Shown here: positions 1 through 8,783 of the stretch, in pieces
Layout: each line of letters starts with the position of its first letter
Position numbering within the stretch: position 1 is the stretch's first letter
The notes under the pieces: model-generated
What the model saw: only the letters and a program-made list of their open reading frames with translations
Told to the model about the DNA's origin: nothing
Databases searched by the model: none
Origin: a bacterium
Lineage (GTDB): Bacteria > Actinomycetota > Acidimicrobiia > Spongiisociales > JAENVV01
Reading direction: 5' to 3'
DNA length: 64,000 bases
Assembly (NCBI GenBank): GCA_024641305.1
Contig: JAHEDI010000007.1
Coordinates: 47,664 to 111,663 of the forward strand
Program-made: the position numbers and the translations under genes

Positions 1-2
1 TC

Positions 3-560
3 ATGTGGCGGGGCCTTATGCTGTCAAAGGCCCTCGAGCAGTTCCTCAAACAAGTGGAGTGGGGGGAACTCGACTACCTCTTCCTCGATATGCCGCCGGG
101 GACCGGTGATGTCCAGATGGCTCTCACCCGACTCCTTCCCCAGGCCGAGATGATCGTGGTGACCACCCCCCAACAAGCCGCCCAAAAGGTCGCCATCCGG
201 GTCGCCGACATGGCCCGTCGCTCGTTCATGCCGGTGGTTGGGGCACTCGAGAACATGACGCACTTCGTGTGCGACCACGGGGATATCTACGAATTGTTCG
301 GATCCGGCGGTGGGGCGGAACTCGCCGAGGTTCTCAACGTCCCCCTCATCGGTTCGATCCCGATCGACCCGCAGATGGTCGCAGGCGGTGACAACGGGTT
401 ACCGGTTGTCGTTCACGCCCCCGACAGTCCCTCCGGCCGAGCGTTTCGAGAAGCGGCCGCCCGACTGATCGAAATCGTGCCGCCCGCCCAGGACGAAACC
501 TGCACCGGACGAATCGCCAAGTTGCTCGAAGCGCTACCAGTAACTAGTCACTCCGAGTAA
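3..560 (+). CDS. mrp: Mrp/NBP35-family Fe-S carrier ATPase (ApbC), 5' truncated
   Basis: C-terminal part of an Mrp/ApbC P-loop ATPase, which in the family binds and delivers Fe-S clusters in the cytoplasm. The window edge removes the N-terminus including the Walker A loop; the first in-frame ATG at 3 is internal. Visible are the Walker-B-like segment YLFLDMPPGTGD, the VTTPQQAA strand-helix and GALENM followed by the FGSGGG stretch. The usual CxxC that bridges a cluster at the dimer interface is reduced to one Cys (FVCDHGD), as in several actinobacterial homologues. A strong hairpin terminator lies about 125 nt downstream. The family assignment is secure; the cargo is inferred. Confidence 0.9.
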   Translation: MWRGLMLSKALEQFLKQVEWGELDYLFLDMPPGTGDVQMALTRLLPQAEMIVVTTPQQAAQKVAIRVADMARRSFMPVVGALENMTHFVCDHGDIYELFGSGGGAELAEVLNVPLIGSIPIDPQMVAGGDNGLPVVVHAPDSPSGRAFREAAARLIEIVPPAQDETCTGRIAKLLEALPVTSHSE

Positions 561-685
561 CTTCTAAACCGCCCCCAAGTTAACCGGCCCTCCTGACCGA
601 TATAAGAAAAGAACGTGCCAAAGGAACCAGGGACCGGTTGGGAGTCATCCGAAGAGATGCTCCCCCTCCGGAGCTCTCAAGAAAC

Positions 686-728
686 AGTGAAGGACCGATC
701 CTCCGTTATCGGTCCTTCACTCGTTTTG
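686..728. terminator. Bidirectional rho-independent terminator
   Basis: A perfect 14-bp inverted repeat (AGTGAAGGACCGAT / ATCGGTCCTTCACT) around an 8-nt loop, followed on the plus strand by CGTTTTGG and on the minus strand by GTTTCTT. It lies between convergent mrp and the M23 peptidase gene and can serve both. The rest of 561-786 holds no gene that I can support. Confidence 0.85.
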
Positions 729-786
729 GATGCTGGCCGCCGTGCAACGCCAGACTCCCTGACTCAACAACGCGTCAGGACCGGGT

Positions 787-1875
787 TCAACCACACAAGG
801 AACGGACGAGCGGGGTCGGGTTAACGGCTGACCCACCACCTGGGTGATACTCGAAGTGGAGGTGCGGCACGTTGGCGGGAGCGTTGCCGGTGGTTCCAAC
901 CTCCCCGACCTTGGTACCCGCCGAGACATGCTGACCTTTGGATATTCCCGAAGCGAACGAGTCGAGATGGGCATAATAGAAATCATCACCAGAGTCGCCC
1001 TTGAACCAGATCGTGATGCCACCAATGCCACCATTGCCCATCCGGGATATGGTTCCCGCTTCGATCGCTACGAGAGCGGTACCTCGGGCCGCAAGCATGT
1101 CAACGCCCTTGTGACTGCGACCACCCGACCGCGACGCTCCCCAGGTATCGGAAAAGGCCACCACGCCCTGGACGGGGCACGTGCGGCCTGACACGACCAC
1201 AGGTGGCGGAGCTCCCCTATCGCTGCTATTGCCGCCTCCGGCGGCGATCCGGGCGGCCTCGGCGAGTCGAAGCCGCTCCTGCTCAGCAGCCAGACGAGCC
1301 GCCTCCTGGGCCTGCCATTCGGTGTAGATCTCGTTGTACTGCGACTGAGCAGCTTCGAGCGTCTGGTTCAACTCTTCGGCGGTCGCCTCCAGCTTGACAT
1401 TCGCCTCCTTCTGGGAGGCCCGGGCTGCGGCCAGGTCCGCCTCAATCCGGGCGATATCGCGCTCCAAGATTGCCAACTGATTCAGCAGAGCTTGGTCGTC
1501 GTCGCTGGCATCGCGCAGATACGCCAACCCTGCCTCCATGTCTGACAGCGAGCCGGCTCCGGTAAACAGCGGAAGATGGTTTCCCAGTGCTCCGATGTAC
1601 ATGTCAACAGCCCGTTCGGTGGCCACCACCCGGGTTAGCTCCATCTGACGGTCCAATTCGGCTGCCTGACTTTCTGCCCCAGCAATCAGCCAATCAAGGT
1701 GTTCCGTCTCCTCAAGGGCAGCTTCGTAGGCCGCCGCCAGCGCCTGCACCTCGTCCCGGACCGCAATCAACTCGCCTTTCGCCTTCTCCAACTCCTCCGG
1801 GGTGACCTCTCCGCGCGCTGGCAAGGCCACAACAAGAATCAGGAGGAAGGCCAGTGGGAACAGTCGACGCATCAT
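787..1875 (-). CDS. Secreted murein hydrolase / activator, coiled coil plus M23 (LytM) domain
   Basis: An EnvC/NlpD-type exported protein of 362 aa. The start is taken at the ATG (MMRRLF) whose A overlaps the TGA of the upstream MBL gene (ATGA), rather than the track start 30 nt earlier. Residues 1-22 form a signal peptide (FLLILVVALPARG), about 25-215 are heptad-rich coiled coil with many Glu/Gln/Ala, and about 240-362 are an M23 peptidase domain with HKGVD (zinc ligands) and HLHFEYH (third ligand and catalytic His). The zinc site looks complete, so it may cut peptidoglycan itself. It is the last gene of the fxsA-NUDIX-MBL-M23 operon. Confidence 0.88.
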   Translation of the reverse strand: MMRRLFPLAFLLILVVALPARGEVTPEELEKAKGELIAVRDEVQALAAAYEAALEETEHLDWLIAGAESQAAELDRQMELTRVVATERAVDMYIGALGNHLPLFTGAGSLSDMEAGLAYLRDASDDDQALLNQLAILERDIARIEADLAAARASQKEANVKLEATAEELNQTLEAAQSQYNEIYTEWQAQEAARLAAEQERLRLAEAARIAAGGGNSSDRGAPPPVVVSGRTCPVQGVVAFSDTWGASRSGGRSHKGVDMLAARGTALVAIEAGTISRMGNGGIGGITIWFKGDSGDDFYYAHLDSFASGISKGQHVSAGTKVGEVGTTGNAPANVPHLHFEYHPGGGSAVNPTPLVRSLCG

Positions 1876-2660
1876 GCGCGAACCATCTCGACCAGTGACC
1901 CCCATAGGTCCGACGCACCAGCTTCGCCGAACGTAATCAGCCCGTCGTCGGTCAGCTTGCGGAGATGGGCTGCTACCGACAGTGCCGCGACCCGGTGCAA
2001 CTCCTCGGGAACATCCTTGTATACCTCGATGACGACGTCTCCGACCGATCCAGCCCCATCCTGCAAGGCGTTCACGATCTCTTTTTCTCGCTCCATCCGG
2101 TGGGAAATGTAGTAGTCGATTACTTCCTGAGGGTTGTCGATCTCCGGGCCATGGCCGGGCAACAACTTCGAAAGGGAAACCGATTGGAGTCGTTCAAGCG
2201 ACGCCAGGTAGCGGGTCAGGTCTTCGATCATCACGGTCGAGCCACCGATGATGTGATCACCGGTGAACATGGTGGTACCAAGCAGCAGGCAAATGTGATC
2301 GTCGGCATGGCCGGGGGTGTAAAGAACCTCGAGCGTCTCACCCTCCACTTCGATGTGATCACCCTCCCGGACCAGGTCGGTCGGGGCGAACTCCGGTCCG
2401 GGTGCAAATCCGTAGACCGGGGCATCAACTTCGAGCCCGAGCGGATTGGCCAGCGGGGCGTGATCGGGATGGGTGTGGGTGACAACGATCGCGGCGGTTC
2501 GGCGATCGCCGATCGCCTCGAGAATCCGGTCGCGATGTTCAGGAATGACGGGTCCCGGGTCGATTACCAGGGCGCGTGTTTCGCCTCCAAGCACATAGGT
2601 GTTGGTACCGGCCCCGGTAAACAAACCGGGATTCGGAGCGAGAAGATGGACAATGTTCAT
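1872..2660 (-). CDS. Metallo-beta-lactamase-fold hydrolase (LACTB2/GloB-like)
   Basis: Predicted cytoplasmic MBL-fold hydrolase of 262 aa. The zinc motif THTHPDHA is present near residue 62, later metal ligands fit GHADDHI and GDHIIGG, and GHGPEI follows in the C-terminal third. The tail (about 185-262) looks like the winged-helix end seen in LACTB2-like proteins, which include RNases and acyl hydrolases. Substrate unknown. It overlaps the NUDIX gene upstream and the M23 gene downstream by 4 bp each, so translation is probably coupled. Confidence 0.87.
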   Translation of the reverse strand: MNIVHLLAPNPGLFTGAGTNTYVLGGETRALVIDPGPVIPEHRDRILEAIGDRRTAAIVVTHTHPDHAPLANPLGLEVDAPVYGFAPGPEFAPTDLVREGDHIEVEGETLEVLYTPGHADDHICLLLGTTMFTGDHIIGGSTVMIEDLTRYLASLERLQSVSLSKLLPGHGPEIDNPQEVIDYYISHRMEREKEIVNALQDGAGSVGDVVIEVYKDVPEELHRVAALSVAAHLRKLTDDGLITFGEAGASDLWGSLVEMVRA

Positions 2661-3286
2661 GCTGGTCCTGCTTGACGACGCCTTATATCGGCTTCCTGGT
2701 CGATTTCTCCAGCGAATCGACCAAGAATGGCACCCTGTAAAGCGACGTCGACCGTTCCATAGTGGTCCAAATACCGCAGATGCGCAACCGTCGGCGAGAC
2801 CATCTGCAGTTCGCCACCCGCCCAGCTTCGCAATGCGCGGGCGGGTTCAAACCAACCGGCACTAATCAGCTCTCGATCGTCGATGCGCAAAACGCTGCCC
2901 GCCGGCGCCACCGCAAGATAGAACCGTGTATCAAAACGGATACCGGACCGTTCGGGCGTCACCCACCTCGACAGGTACACGACATCGTCATATGCGAAAT
3001 CTTCCACCGACCGTTGCTCGGCCAGCGGTCGGCCGGGATCAACCGGGCTGCCGACCCGGTCGGCCAGGAGCAGTCCAACCTCTTCGAAGGTCTCACGAAT
3101 GGCCGCCGCCTTGAATGGATCGGGAGCCCGCCGATCGGTGTCGTCAACTCCGCCTCCGGGAAACACCGAGGCACCTGGTACGAACGGCGACCCGTGTGAC
3201 CGCTTCGCCAAGAGCACCTCGATGCCGGCCCGGCCATCACGAACCACACAGGCGGTGGCAGCCGGTCGAGGAACCGACGGGGTCAC
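2657..3286 (-). CDS. NUDIX hydrolase
   Basis: NUDIX pyrophosphohydrolase of 209 aa resembling the NUDT7/NUDT19 CoA/acyl-CoA branch. The box runs from PGGGVDDTD through AAIRETFEEVGLLLA (about residues 42-75), with all catalytic Glu residues and a short insert between its two halves. The start is GTG overlapping the fxsA stop (GTGA). The product substrate is not shown by sequence; a CoA or nucleoside-diphosphate derivative is the family expectation. Confidence 0.87.
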   Translation of the reverse strand: MTPSVPRPAATACVVRDGRAGIEVLLAKRSHGSPFVPGASVFPGGGVDDTDRRAPDPFKAAAIRETFEEVGLLLADRVGSPVDPGRPLAEQRSVEDFAYDDVVYLSRWVTPERSGIRFDTRFYLAVAPAGSVLRIDDRELISAGWFEPARALRSWAGGELQMVSPTVAHLRYLDHYGTVDVALQGAILGRFAGEIDQEADIRRRQAGPA

Positions 3287-3642
3287 CTGGTGGATCTCCG
3301 CTGTACATACGTGGTCAATCGATCACGAACCACTCTACGAACCAGCGGGGCCATCAGTGAGAATCCGACCAGGTCAGTCAAGAGTCCGGGAGTCAACAAA
3401 AACGCCCCACCCACCAGAATCAGCGCCCCGTCTGCCAGTTCGCCGGCCGGCAGCTTCCCTTGTTGAAATGCGGCTCCGATCGCTCTCCAGGCGTTGGTTC
3501 CTTGCCGCTTCACCAGATAGGCACCGATCAAGCCGGTGACCACGACGATTCCGAGGGCTATCTCCCAACCGATGACGCCGGACAAATAGACCAGCAAGCC
3601 CATCTCGAGGGCGGGTATCACGATGAAGAGGACCGGCAGCAT
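3283..3642 (-). CDS. fxsA: FxsA-family membrane protein
   Basis: A 119-aa inner-membrane protein of the FxsA family. Residues 1-45 contain two hydrophobic segments (MLPVLFIVIPALEMGLLVYL; IALGIVVVTGLIGAYLV) and the third lies around LADGALILVGGAFLLTPGLLTD, with the family signature LTPGxLTD. E. coli FxsA over-expression relieves phage T7 exclusion by F; the native role is unclear. First gene of the minus-strand operon, 33 bp from divergent selA. Confidence 0.9.
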   Translation of the reverse strand: MLPVLFIVIPALEMGLLVYLSGVIGWEIALGIVVVTGLIGAYLVKRQGTNAWRAIGAAFQQGKLPAGELADGALILVGGAFLLTPGLLTDLVGFSLMAPLVRRVVRDRLTTYVQRRSTR

Positions 3643-3675
3643 GCGCCGAAAGCCTAACGGGTACCATTACCAACC

Positions 3676-5013
3676 ATGACTCTCCGTGACCTGCCTTCGG
3701 TCGATGCGCTCGCCAGACAACTCAACGGAATCCCCCGGGTCGTAGCCACCGAGGTGGCCCGTTCGTCCCTTGAGGAGGCTCGACGTCTCCTGGTTGACGG
3801 CCAGCCCGCCGACGCCAGCGAGATCGCCGCCGCCCACGCCCGAAGGCTCGCCAGGCTCAAATTCCGGTCACTGATCAACGCCACCGGCGTGCTGCTCCAC
3901 ACCAACCTTGGCCGGGCCCCGGTGCACCCTGACGCCGTTCGGGCTGCCGCTGAGGCAACTCTGGGGTATGGCAACCTCGAATTTGACCTCGACCAGGGTG
4001 AACGAGGCGGGCGGGGTGCCTATGTGCACGAATTGCTCATGGCTTTGACCGGCGCAGAAGCTGCCCTGGTCGTCAACAATAACGCGGCCGCGTTGCTACT
4101 GGCCCTGGCCACGCTTGGAACGTCAAAAGGGGTCGTAGTCTCGCGAGGTGAACTGATCGAGATTGGCGGGTCATATCGGCTCCCCGAACTCATGGCGGCA
4201 TCCGGCGCAGAGATGATCGAAGTCGGAACCACCAATCGGACCAGAATCGCCGATTATGCGCAAGTGGCACCAGCTGCGGGCCTGCTTCTGAAAGTCCACC
4301 CGTCGAACTACCGGGTGGTCGGCTTTACCGAATCAGCCGCCAGCCAGGAACTCGTCGAACTTTCCCGCCGCAGCGACGTACCGTATGCCTACGACGTCGG
4401 TTCCGGTCTGGTAGATGAGACCAGCCCCTGGATCTCCGGACCTCCCCCAAACTGGCTGGCAGGAGAACCTGGCGTACGTCAGGAAATCGACCGGGGAACT
4501 GGCCTCGTCATGTTCTCCGGAGACAAACTCTTTGGCGGACCGCAGGCCGGGATCATGGTCGGCGAAAGCCACCTCATCAAACGCATCAAGTCACATCCGA
4601 TGGCCAGAGCCATGCGCGTGCCAGGACCGACCCTGGCGGCCCTGGCGGTAATCACCGAAATGTACCTGGACGGGCGGGCCCTCGAGATCCCGTTCTGGAG
4701 GATGGCAACTGCCCCATACGAACACCTTGAAATTCGGTTGCAAGCCCTACTCGACGCGGGCATCCCGGGCACGATCATCGAAAGCACCTCGTTGTTGGGA
4801 GCCGGGTCGGTGCCCGGAATGACCGTGGCATCACCAGCACTCCAGGTCACCGCTCAAGCCGATCGGCTGTGGGACGAGCTGTTGGCCGCCGAACGCCCAC
4901 TGATCGGACGGCGGGAGGCAGGGGCCTTCCTCGTCGACCTTCGATCGGTCAACCCCGACGAGGACGCATCGGTGGCCGCCACGTTGCGGGCTGCTGTCGC
5001 CGCATGCCAGTAG
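3676..5013 (+). CDS. selA: L-seryl-tRNA(Sec) selenium transferase SelA
   Basis: PLP enzyme of 445 aa that converts seryl-tRNA(Sec) to selenocysteinyl-tRNA(Sec) using selenophosphate. The N-terminal region has the SelA start (LPSVDALARQL, then FRSLINATGVLLHTNLGRAPV), the fold-type I core follows, and the PLP lysine is in FSGDKLFGGPQAG (about residue 283). Length and motifs are typical, so it looks functional. Its stop overlaps the selB start by 10 nt, so the two are co-translated. No selD or tRNA-Sec is adjacent; they must be elsewhere. Its presence makes the in-frame TGA at 59506 readable as Sec. Confidence 0.96.
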   Translation: MTLRDLPSVDALARQLNGIPRVVATEVARSSLEEARRLLVDGQPADASEIAAAHARRLARLKFRSLINATGVLLHTNLGRAPVHPDAVRAAAEATLGYGNLEFDLDQGERGGRGAYVHELLMALTGAEAALVVNNNAAALLLALATLGTSKGVVVSRGELIEIGGSYRLPELMAASGAEMIEVGTTNRTRIADYAQVAPAAGLLLKVHPSNYRVVGFTESAASQELVELSRRSDVPYAYDVGSGLVDETSPWISGPPPNWLAGEPGVRQEIDRGTGLVMFSGDKLFGGPQAGIMVGESHLIKRIKSHPMARAMRVPGPTLAALAVITEMYLDGRALEIPFWRMATAPYEHLEIRLQALLDAGIPGTIIESTSLLGAGSVPGMTVASPALQVTAQADRLWDELLAAERPLIGRREAGAFLVDLRSVNPDEDASVAATLRAAVAACQ

Positions 5014-6797
5014 TCGGTACCGCGGGCCATGTGGATCATGGCAAATCCACACTCATCCAGGCACTGACCGGCCGGGACCCCGACCGCCTCGCCGAAGAAA
5101 AAACTCGTGGGTTGACGATCGACCTTGGTTTTGCCTGGACTGATCTTGACGGAATCGAGGTGTCATTTGTTGACGTTCCCGGCCACGAACGGTTCATGAA
5201 GAACATGCTGGCCGGCACAGAGGCAATCGACATCGCCATCCTGGTCGTGGCTGCCGACGAGGGCTGGATGCCCCAGACGGAAGAACACCTCGCGGTCCTC
5301 GACCTCCTCGGGGTTTCCCTCGGCGTCGTCGCCATAACCAAGACCGATCGGGTTGATCCCGAATTGCTCGAACTCGCCGAACTGGAGATCGAAGAACAGG
5401 TGGCAGGCACCGCCTTCGAGACGGCCCGACTCATCGCAGTGTCTGCGATGAACGGCGACGGACTCGACGACCTTCGTACCGAGCTGCGGTCGCTCTGCGA
5501 ACAAGCCGAGACCCGACGGATCCTCAAAGATCCAGCGTTGTGGGTTGATCGCTCCTTCAGCATCGACGGCGCCGGAACCGTTGTGACCGGGACGCTTCTG
5601 GGCGGTCCTCTATCAGTTGGCCAGACGCTTTCGGCCTGGCCGGGTGGTCACTCGGTTCGGATTCGCACGTTGCACAGCCATGAGCAGACCCACGAAACGG
5701 TTTTCGCCGGTCGGCGCACGGCCGCCAATCTGGTCGGGATAACCAGGGATCAGATCGCCAGAGGGTCGCTCCTTTCCCCTTCACCGTGGCCGACCAGTTC
5801 TTCGTTCAGTGTGGTTATGCGACCTGCTCGATACGCAGATGACGTCGGCGAGCGAGGGGCCTACCACCTCCATATGGGATCCGGTTCGTGGCCGGTCGAG
5901 CTCCGACCGTTGACCGGCAACGAGGACCCTGACGTTGGAAATCCGATGACGGCGCTGATCAGGTCTGAAATCCCACTTCCGGTCCGGGTCGGGGAGCGCT
6001 TCATCCTGCGCGAAACCGGTCGGCAATCGGTGGTTGCCGGAGGTCGCATCGTCGATCCGGCCGCCCCCCGTCGGGCGGCAGAAGCTCGCCAGGCGCTTCG
6101 TCAACTAGAAGGAATCCTTGAAGCCGATCAGAACGATGCCGCCACCCAACTTCTTGACGCCCGCGGCATCTGCACCGTCCATGAACTCGCCGGTTGGACG
6201 GGCGGCGGGTACCCCCGCACCGGTCTCACACGCGGCGATGTGGCCATTTCCGTCGGGCGGGTAGCCGAATTGCTGACCTCGGCGGTGCACGATGTTGCCG
6301 CTTTCCATCACGAACACCCATTACGAGAGGGGATGCCGGTCGCCAGTCTGGCAAGTCGCCTCAACCTTGACATCGACACCACCCGAGCACTCCTTGCCAT
6401 GGACGACCGGGTGCGCGACGACGGACCGACCACCGCCCTGATTACGTTCAACGCCGGTCTGACGGACACTCAGGAATCGCAACTCATAACGGTCATCGGT
6501 CAACTGACAACCGCCGGATTTAACGTGCCAAGGCTCGACGAACTCAACCTCGACCGCGAACTGCTCCACATAGCGCTCCGGGAAGGCAGGCTGGTCCGAG
6601 TCTCAGATGATCTGGTGTTCCTCCCCGACCAAATCGAGGCCATCGGGAGCCGGCTACGAGAATTGCCCACCCCGTTCGGGGTGGGCAATTTCAAGGATGT
6701 CATTGGAGTATCGCGCAAGTACGCAGTGCCACTGCTCGAGTACTTCGACGCGCTTGGAGTTACCCAACGCGTCGGGAACGATCGGATCCTGCGCTAG
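5004..6797 (+). CDS. selB: Selenocysteine-specific elongation factor SelB
   Basis: Translation GTPase that carries Sec-tRNA(Sec) to the ribosome and binds the SECIS hairpin. The start is the ATG giving MPVVGTAGHVDHGKST, not the track start 45 codons upstream inside selA. G motifs are GHVDHGKS (8-15), DVPGH and TKTD. EF-Tu-like domains 2 and 3 follow, then C-terminal winged-helix repeats (about 370-597) that in E. coli SelB bind SECIS RNA; the end FGVGNFKDVIGVSRKYAVPLLEYFD is the usual last winged helix. 597 aa is normal. The stop overlaps convergent whiB by 4 bp. Confidence 0.96.
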   Translation: MPVVGTAGHVDHGKSTLIQALTGRDPDRLAEEKTRGLTIDLGFAWTDLDGIEVSFVDVPGHERFMKNMLAGTEAIDIAILVVAADEGWMPQTEEHLAVLDLLGVSLGVVAITKTDRVDPELLELAELEIEEQVAGTAFETARLIAVSAMNGDGLDDLRTELRSLCEQAETRRILKDPALWVDRSFSIDGAGTVVTGTLLGGPLSVGQTLSAWPGGHSVRIRTLHSHEQTHETVFAGRRTAANLVGITRDQIARGSLLSPSPWPTSSSFSVVMRPARYADDVGERGAYHLHMGSGSWPVELRPLTGNEDPDVGNPMTALIRSEIPLPVRVGERFILRETGRQSVVAGGRIVDPAAPRRAAEARQALRQLEGILEADQNDAATQLLDARGICTVHELAGWTGGGYPRTGLTRGDVAISVGRVAELLTSAVHDVAAFHHEHPLREGMPVASLASRLNLDIDTTRALLAMDDRVRDDGPTTALITFNAGLTDTQESQLITVIGQLTTAGFNVPRLDELNLDRELLHIALREGRLVRVSDDLVFLPDQIEAIGSRLRELPTPFGVGNFKDVIGVSRKYAVPLLEYFDALGVTQRVGNDRILR

Positions 6798-7045
6798 CTG
6801 GCTCGCACCCGGCGGTCGACCTCGGTCGTCCCACCCCAGATGCCGTACGGTTCGCGAATCTCCAGTGCATAGGAGACACAGTCACCCTGAACCGGGCATA
6901 CATCGCAAATGGCCTTGGCCCGCGACTCGCGACGCTCGCGCTCATCCTTCTTTTCGAACGTGCTCGGAGGGAAGAACAGGTGTGAATGGTTACCCCGGCA
7001 AAGCCCTTGAATCTGCCAGTCGCCGATGGCCAAACTCACAATCAC
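6794..7045 (-). CDS. WhiB-family Fe-S transcriptional regulator
   Basis: Small (83 aa) actinobacterial WhiB-like protein. Four cysteines that ligate a 4Fe-4S cluster are visible (LCRG, then CDVCPVQGDC), followed by the GIWGG turn and a basic tail (VDRRVRAS). WhiB proteins usually act with sigma factors to respond to redox signals or NO, or to control division. I cannot assign the subclass. The gene is convergent with selB and overlaps its stop by 4 bp. Confidence 0.92.
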   Translation of the reverse strand: MIVSLAIGDWQIQGLCRGNHSHLFFPPSTFEKKDERERRESRAKAICDVCPVQGDCVSYALEIREPYGIWGGTTEVDRRVRAS

Positions 7046-7122
7046 TCCTCCTCAGGATCGCCTTGGTACCTTCGGGAAACTACCACCCACCCTGCCGGGC
7101 CGCCAGGAAAATTTTAGGAGGC

Positions 7123-8391
7123 TTAGGGTTGTTTTTCGCGATCTGGAGACTCGACCTCAAGGAACAAGCCCTGGACTGAGGCAACCACCACGGGAGATCC
7201 CTGCGAGATACCGGCTTCACGATGGGAGGTCGCCCGCCAGCGTGCTCCCTCAATTTCGACCAGCCCTTCGCCAGTGACATCCGTCAGAGCAACCCCCACC
7301 GCACCGATGAGATGGTCACGACCCATCGTTTGTGTCGTGAACCGGGAGCGCGCCACCGTCGACATGGCGAACATGTAGAAGAGCGCCACCCCGAGCGTTG
7401 TCACGACAACCGCACCTACGCTCGGAGGCATGTCGGGATACGTCCCGGCAATAAACAGGCCTCCCAGGGCAAGGAGCACCGTCCCGATGTATGACAGAAC
7501 ACTGAAACCGCCCCGCTGATAGTCAACCGTCAGCAGCCACATGGCGAACAGGGTTACCGGCAAACCCCACCCGAACCGCATGGCGGACAGCCCGTAACCC
7601 GCCAGAAGAATCGGAACAACAGCCGTGGCCGCCGCCAGACCAGGTCCAATCGCGTAGAACTCGAAGGCTGCGAACGCCAATCCGACCACAAGAAAGAAGA
7701 AAGCCGCCTCCGGTGTTATGGCGAGACGCATGGTTCGGGCCCACACGCCAAGTTCGTTGAATCGGACTTGCTTGGTGACCTGCGACCGTACCTGACCGTC
7801 GTCCTCGGCCACCTGCTCGGCGGTATGCAAGGTCACCGTCCGATCAGCGAGTTCAATCGTCTTGCCGTCAAGCGAAACGATGAGCGGGCCAAGCGCCGCC
7901 TGAATATCGTCAATGGCGCCCGGGATCGGTTCGGTCACGGTAACCAGGACATCACCGTCAGAAGCAGCGGCAGACTCGCCAATAATCGTTCGGAACCGGC
8001 GCCCGATCTCCACTCCCGGTGCGGCGATCGTGATTTGCGCAGCTTCGGCGAGTCGGAGACTGGCTCCCTGGGCCGTGGCTGGTGCGTCGCCGATCCACGC
8101 CACAACCGGCAACGGCGGGTTTCGGACGAGGGCAATAAGTTCTTCCACCTCTGCGGTCAAGGACCCTGGAGAATCGATCTTGAGGATCACAAACTCCGAG
8201 TCGCCCGCTGCTGCACGTTCGATCGAATCCGTTACGAACCGAACCAAAAACTGATCAACCGGGCCCTGCACCTCGACGACATCTATTACCCCGTCAGAAG
8301 TTTGTGCAAAGGCCGGTACGGCCAGAGTGCCAAGCAGAAATACGAGGACCAGAATACGTCGCATGAACCTGGATGATAGGAGGCGCGTCAT
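7123..8391 (-). CDS. NfeD-family membrane protein with ClpP-like domain
   Basis: A 422-aa long-form NfeD protein. It has a signal peptide (ILVLVFLLGTLAVPAFAQ), a ClpP/SppA-like extracytoplasmic domain (about 35-210; VILKIDSPGS), four or five membrane spans (about 230-345) and a C-terminal OB-fold (about 355-415; ALTDVTGEGLVEIEGARW). Archaeal homologues are serine proteases acting on stomatin partners. Here the nucleophile region reads APATAQGAS rather than the usual AxSAG, so catalytic Ser may be shifted or lost. No stomatin gene is adjacent. An internal ATG (MRRILV) is an alternative start. Confidence 0.8.
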   Translation of the reverse strand: MTRLLSSRFMRRILVLVFLLGTLAVPAFAQTSDGVIDVVEVQGPVDQFLVRFVTDSIERAAAGDSEFVILKIDSPGSLTAEVEELIALVRNPPLPVVAWIGDAPATAQGASLRLAEAAQITIAAPGVEIGRRFRTIIGESAAASDGDVLVTVTEPIPGAIDDIQAALGPLIVSLDGKTIELADRTVTLHTAEQVAEDDGQVRSQVTKQVRFNELGVWARTMRLAITPEAAFFFLVVGLAFAAFEFYAIGPGLAAATAVVPILLAGYGLSAMRFGWGLPVTLFAMWLLTVDYQRGGFSVLSYIGTVLLALGGLFIAGTYPDMPPSVGAVVVTTLGVALFYMFAMSTVARSRFTTQTMGRDHLIGAVGVALTDVTGEGLVEIEGARWRATSHREAGISQGSPVVVASVQGLFLEVESPDREKQP

Positions 8392-8424
8392 CGGCCTCAG
8401 TCGACGGCACTACAGTGAGTCATC

Positions 8425-8778
8425 ATGGAATCAATCCTCCTGGTAACCGACAGCAACTGGGTCCGCAACGACGTCGAAGCGGCGATCCTCGACCAAACTA
8501 CATCCATTACCCATGTCGAAGACCCACGGACGGTCATCGCCGTCGCCGGGGAATCTCCACCGACGTTCTATATCGTTGACATGCAGGTCGGATCGATGGG
8601 GGGAATGGCCATCACCAGGGCGATCAAGTCCGCGGCGAACAACGGCGACATCGAAGACCGCCCGGTGGTTTTGCTTCTTGACCGTTCGGCCGATGAGTTC
8701 ATCGCCAAACGCGCCGGGGCAGATCGGTGGGTCGTGAAGCCGTTCACTGCCCAGGCTCTTCGCGCTGCCTTGGGCTGA
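8425..8778 (+). CDS. Stand-alone response-regulator receiver-like protein
   Basis: A 117-aa single receiver-like domain. A phosphoacceptor Asp fits YIVDMQ (about residue 51), and the conserved Lys of VVKPF is near residue 104. The usual acidic pair after strand 1 is reduced (LLVTDSN), so magnesium binding and phosphorylation are uncertain. No output domain and no kinase next to it. The stop is 5 nt before the CNNM gene start, so the two are probably cotranscribed. Confidence 0.75.
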   Translation: MESILLVTDSNWVRNDVEAAILDQTTSITHVEDPRTVIAVAGESPPTFYIVDMQVGSMGGMAITRAIKSAANNGDIEDRPVVLLLDRSADEFIAKRAGADRWVVKPFTAQALRAALG

Positions 8779-8783
8779 TAGTT

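Noticed and set aside
561-786. Possible tRNA-Sec near selAB
   Set aside because: I looked for an 8-bp acceptor, TCA anticodon and long variable arm here and in other gaps and found none; the GGTTCAA at 785 is part of the M23 gene end.
615-847. Two overlapping 69-aa ORFs in the mrp-M23 gap
   Set aside because: They read through the terminator hairpin, have no binding site or recognisable motif, and differ in frame.
787-7045. Opposite-strand ORFs of 60-236 aa inside the first genes (for example 1965-2675)
   Set aside because: Shadows of real genes in GC-rich DNA; the sense proteins carry clear family motifs.
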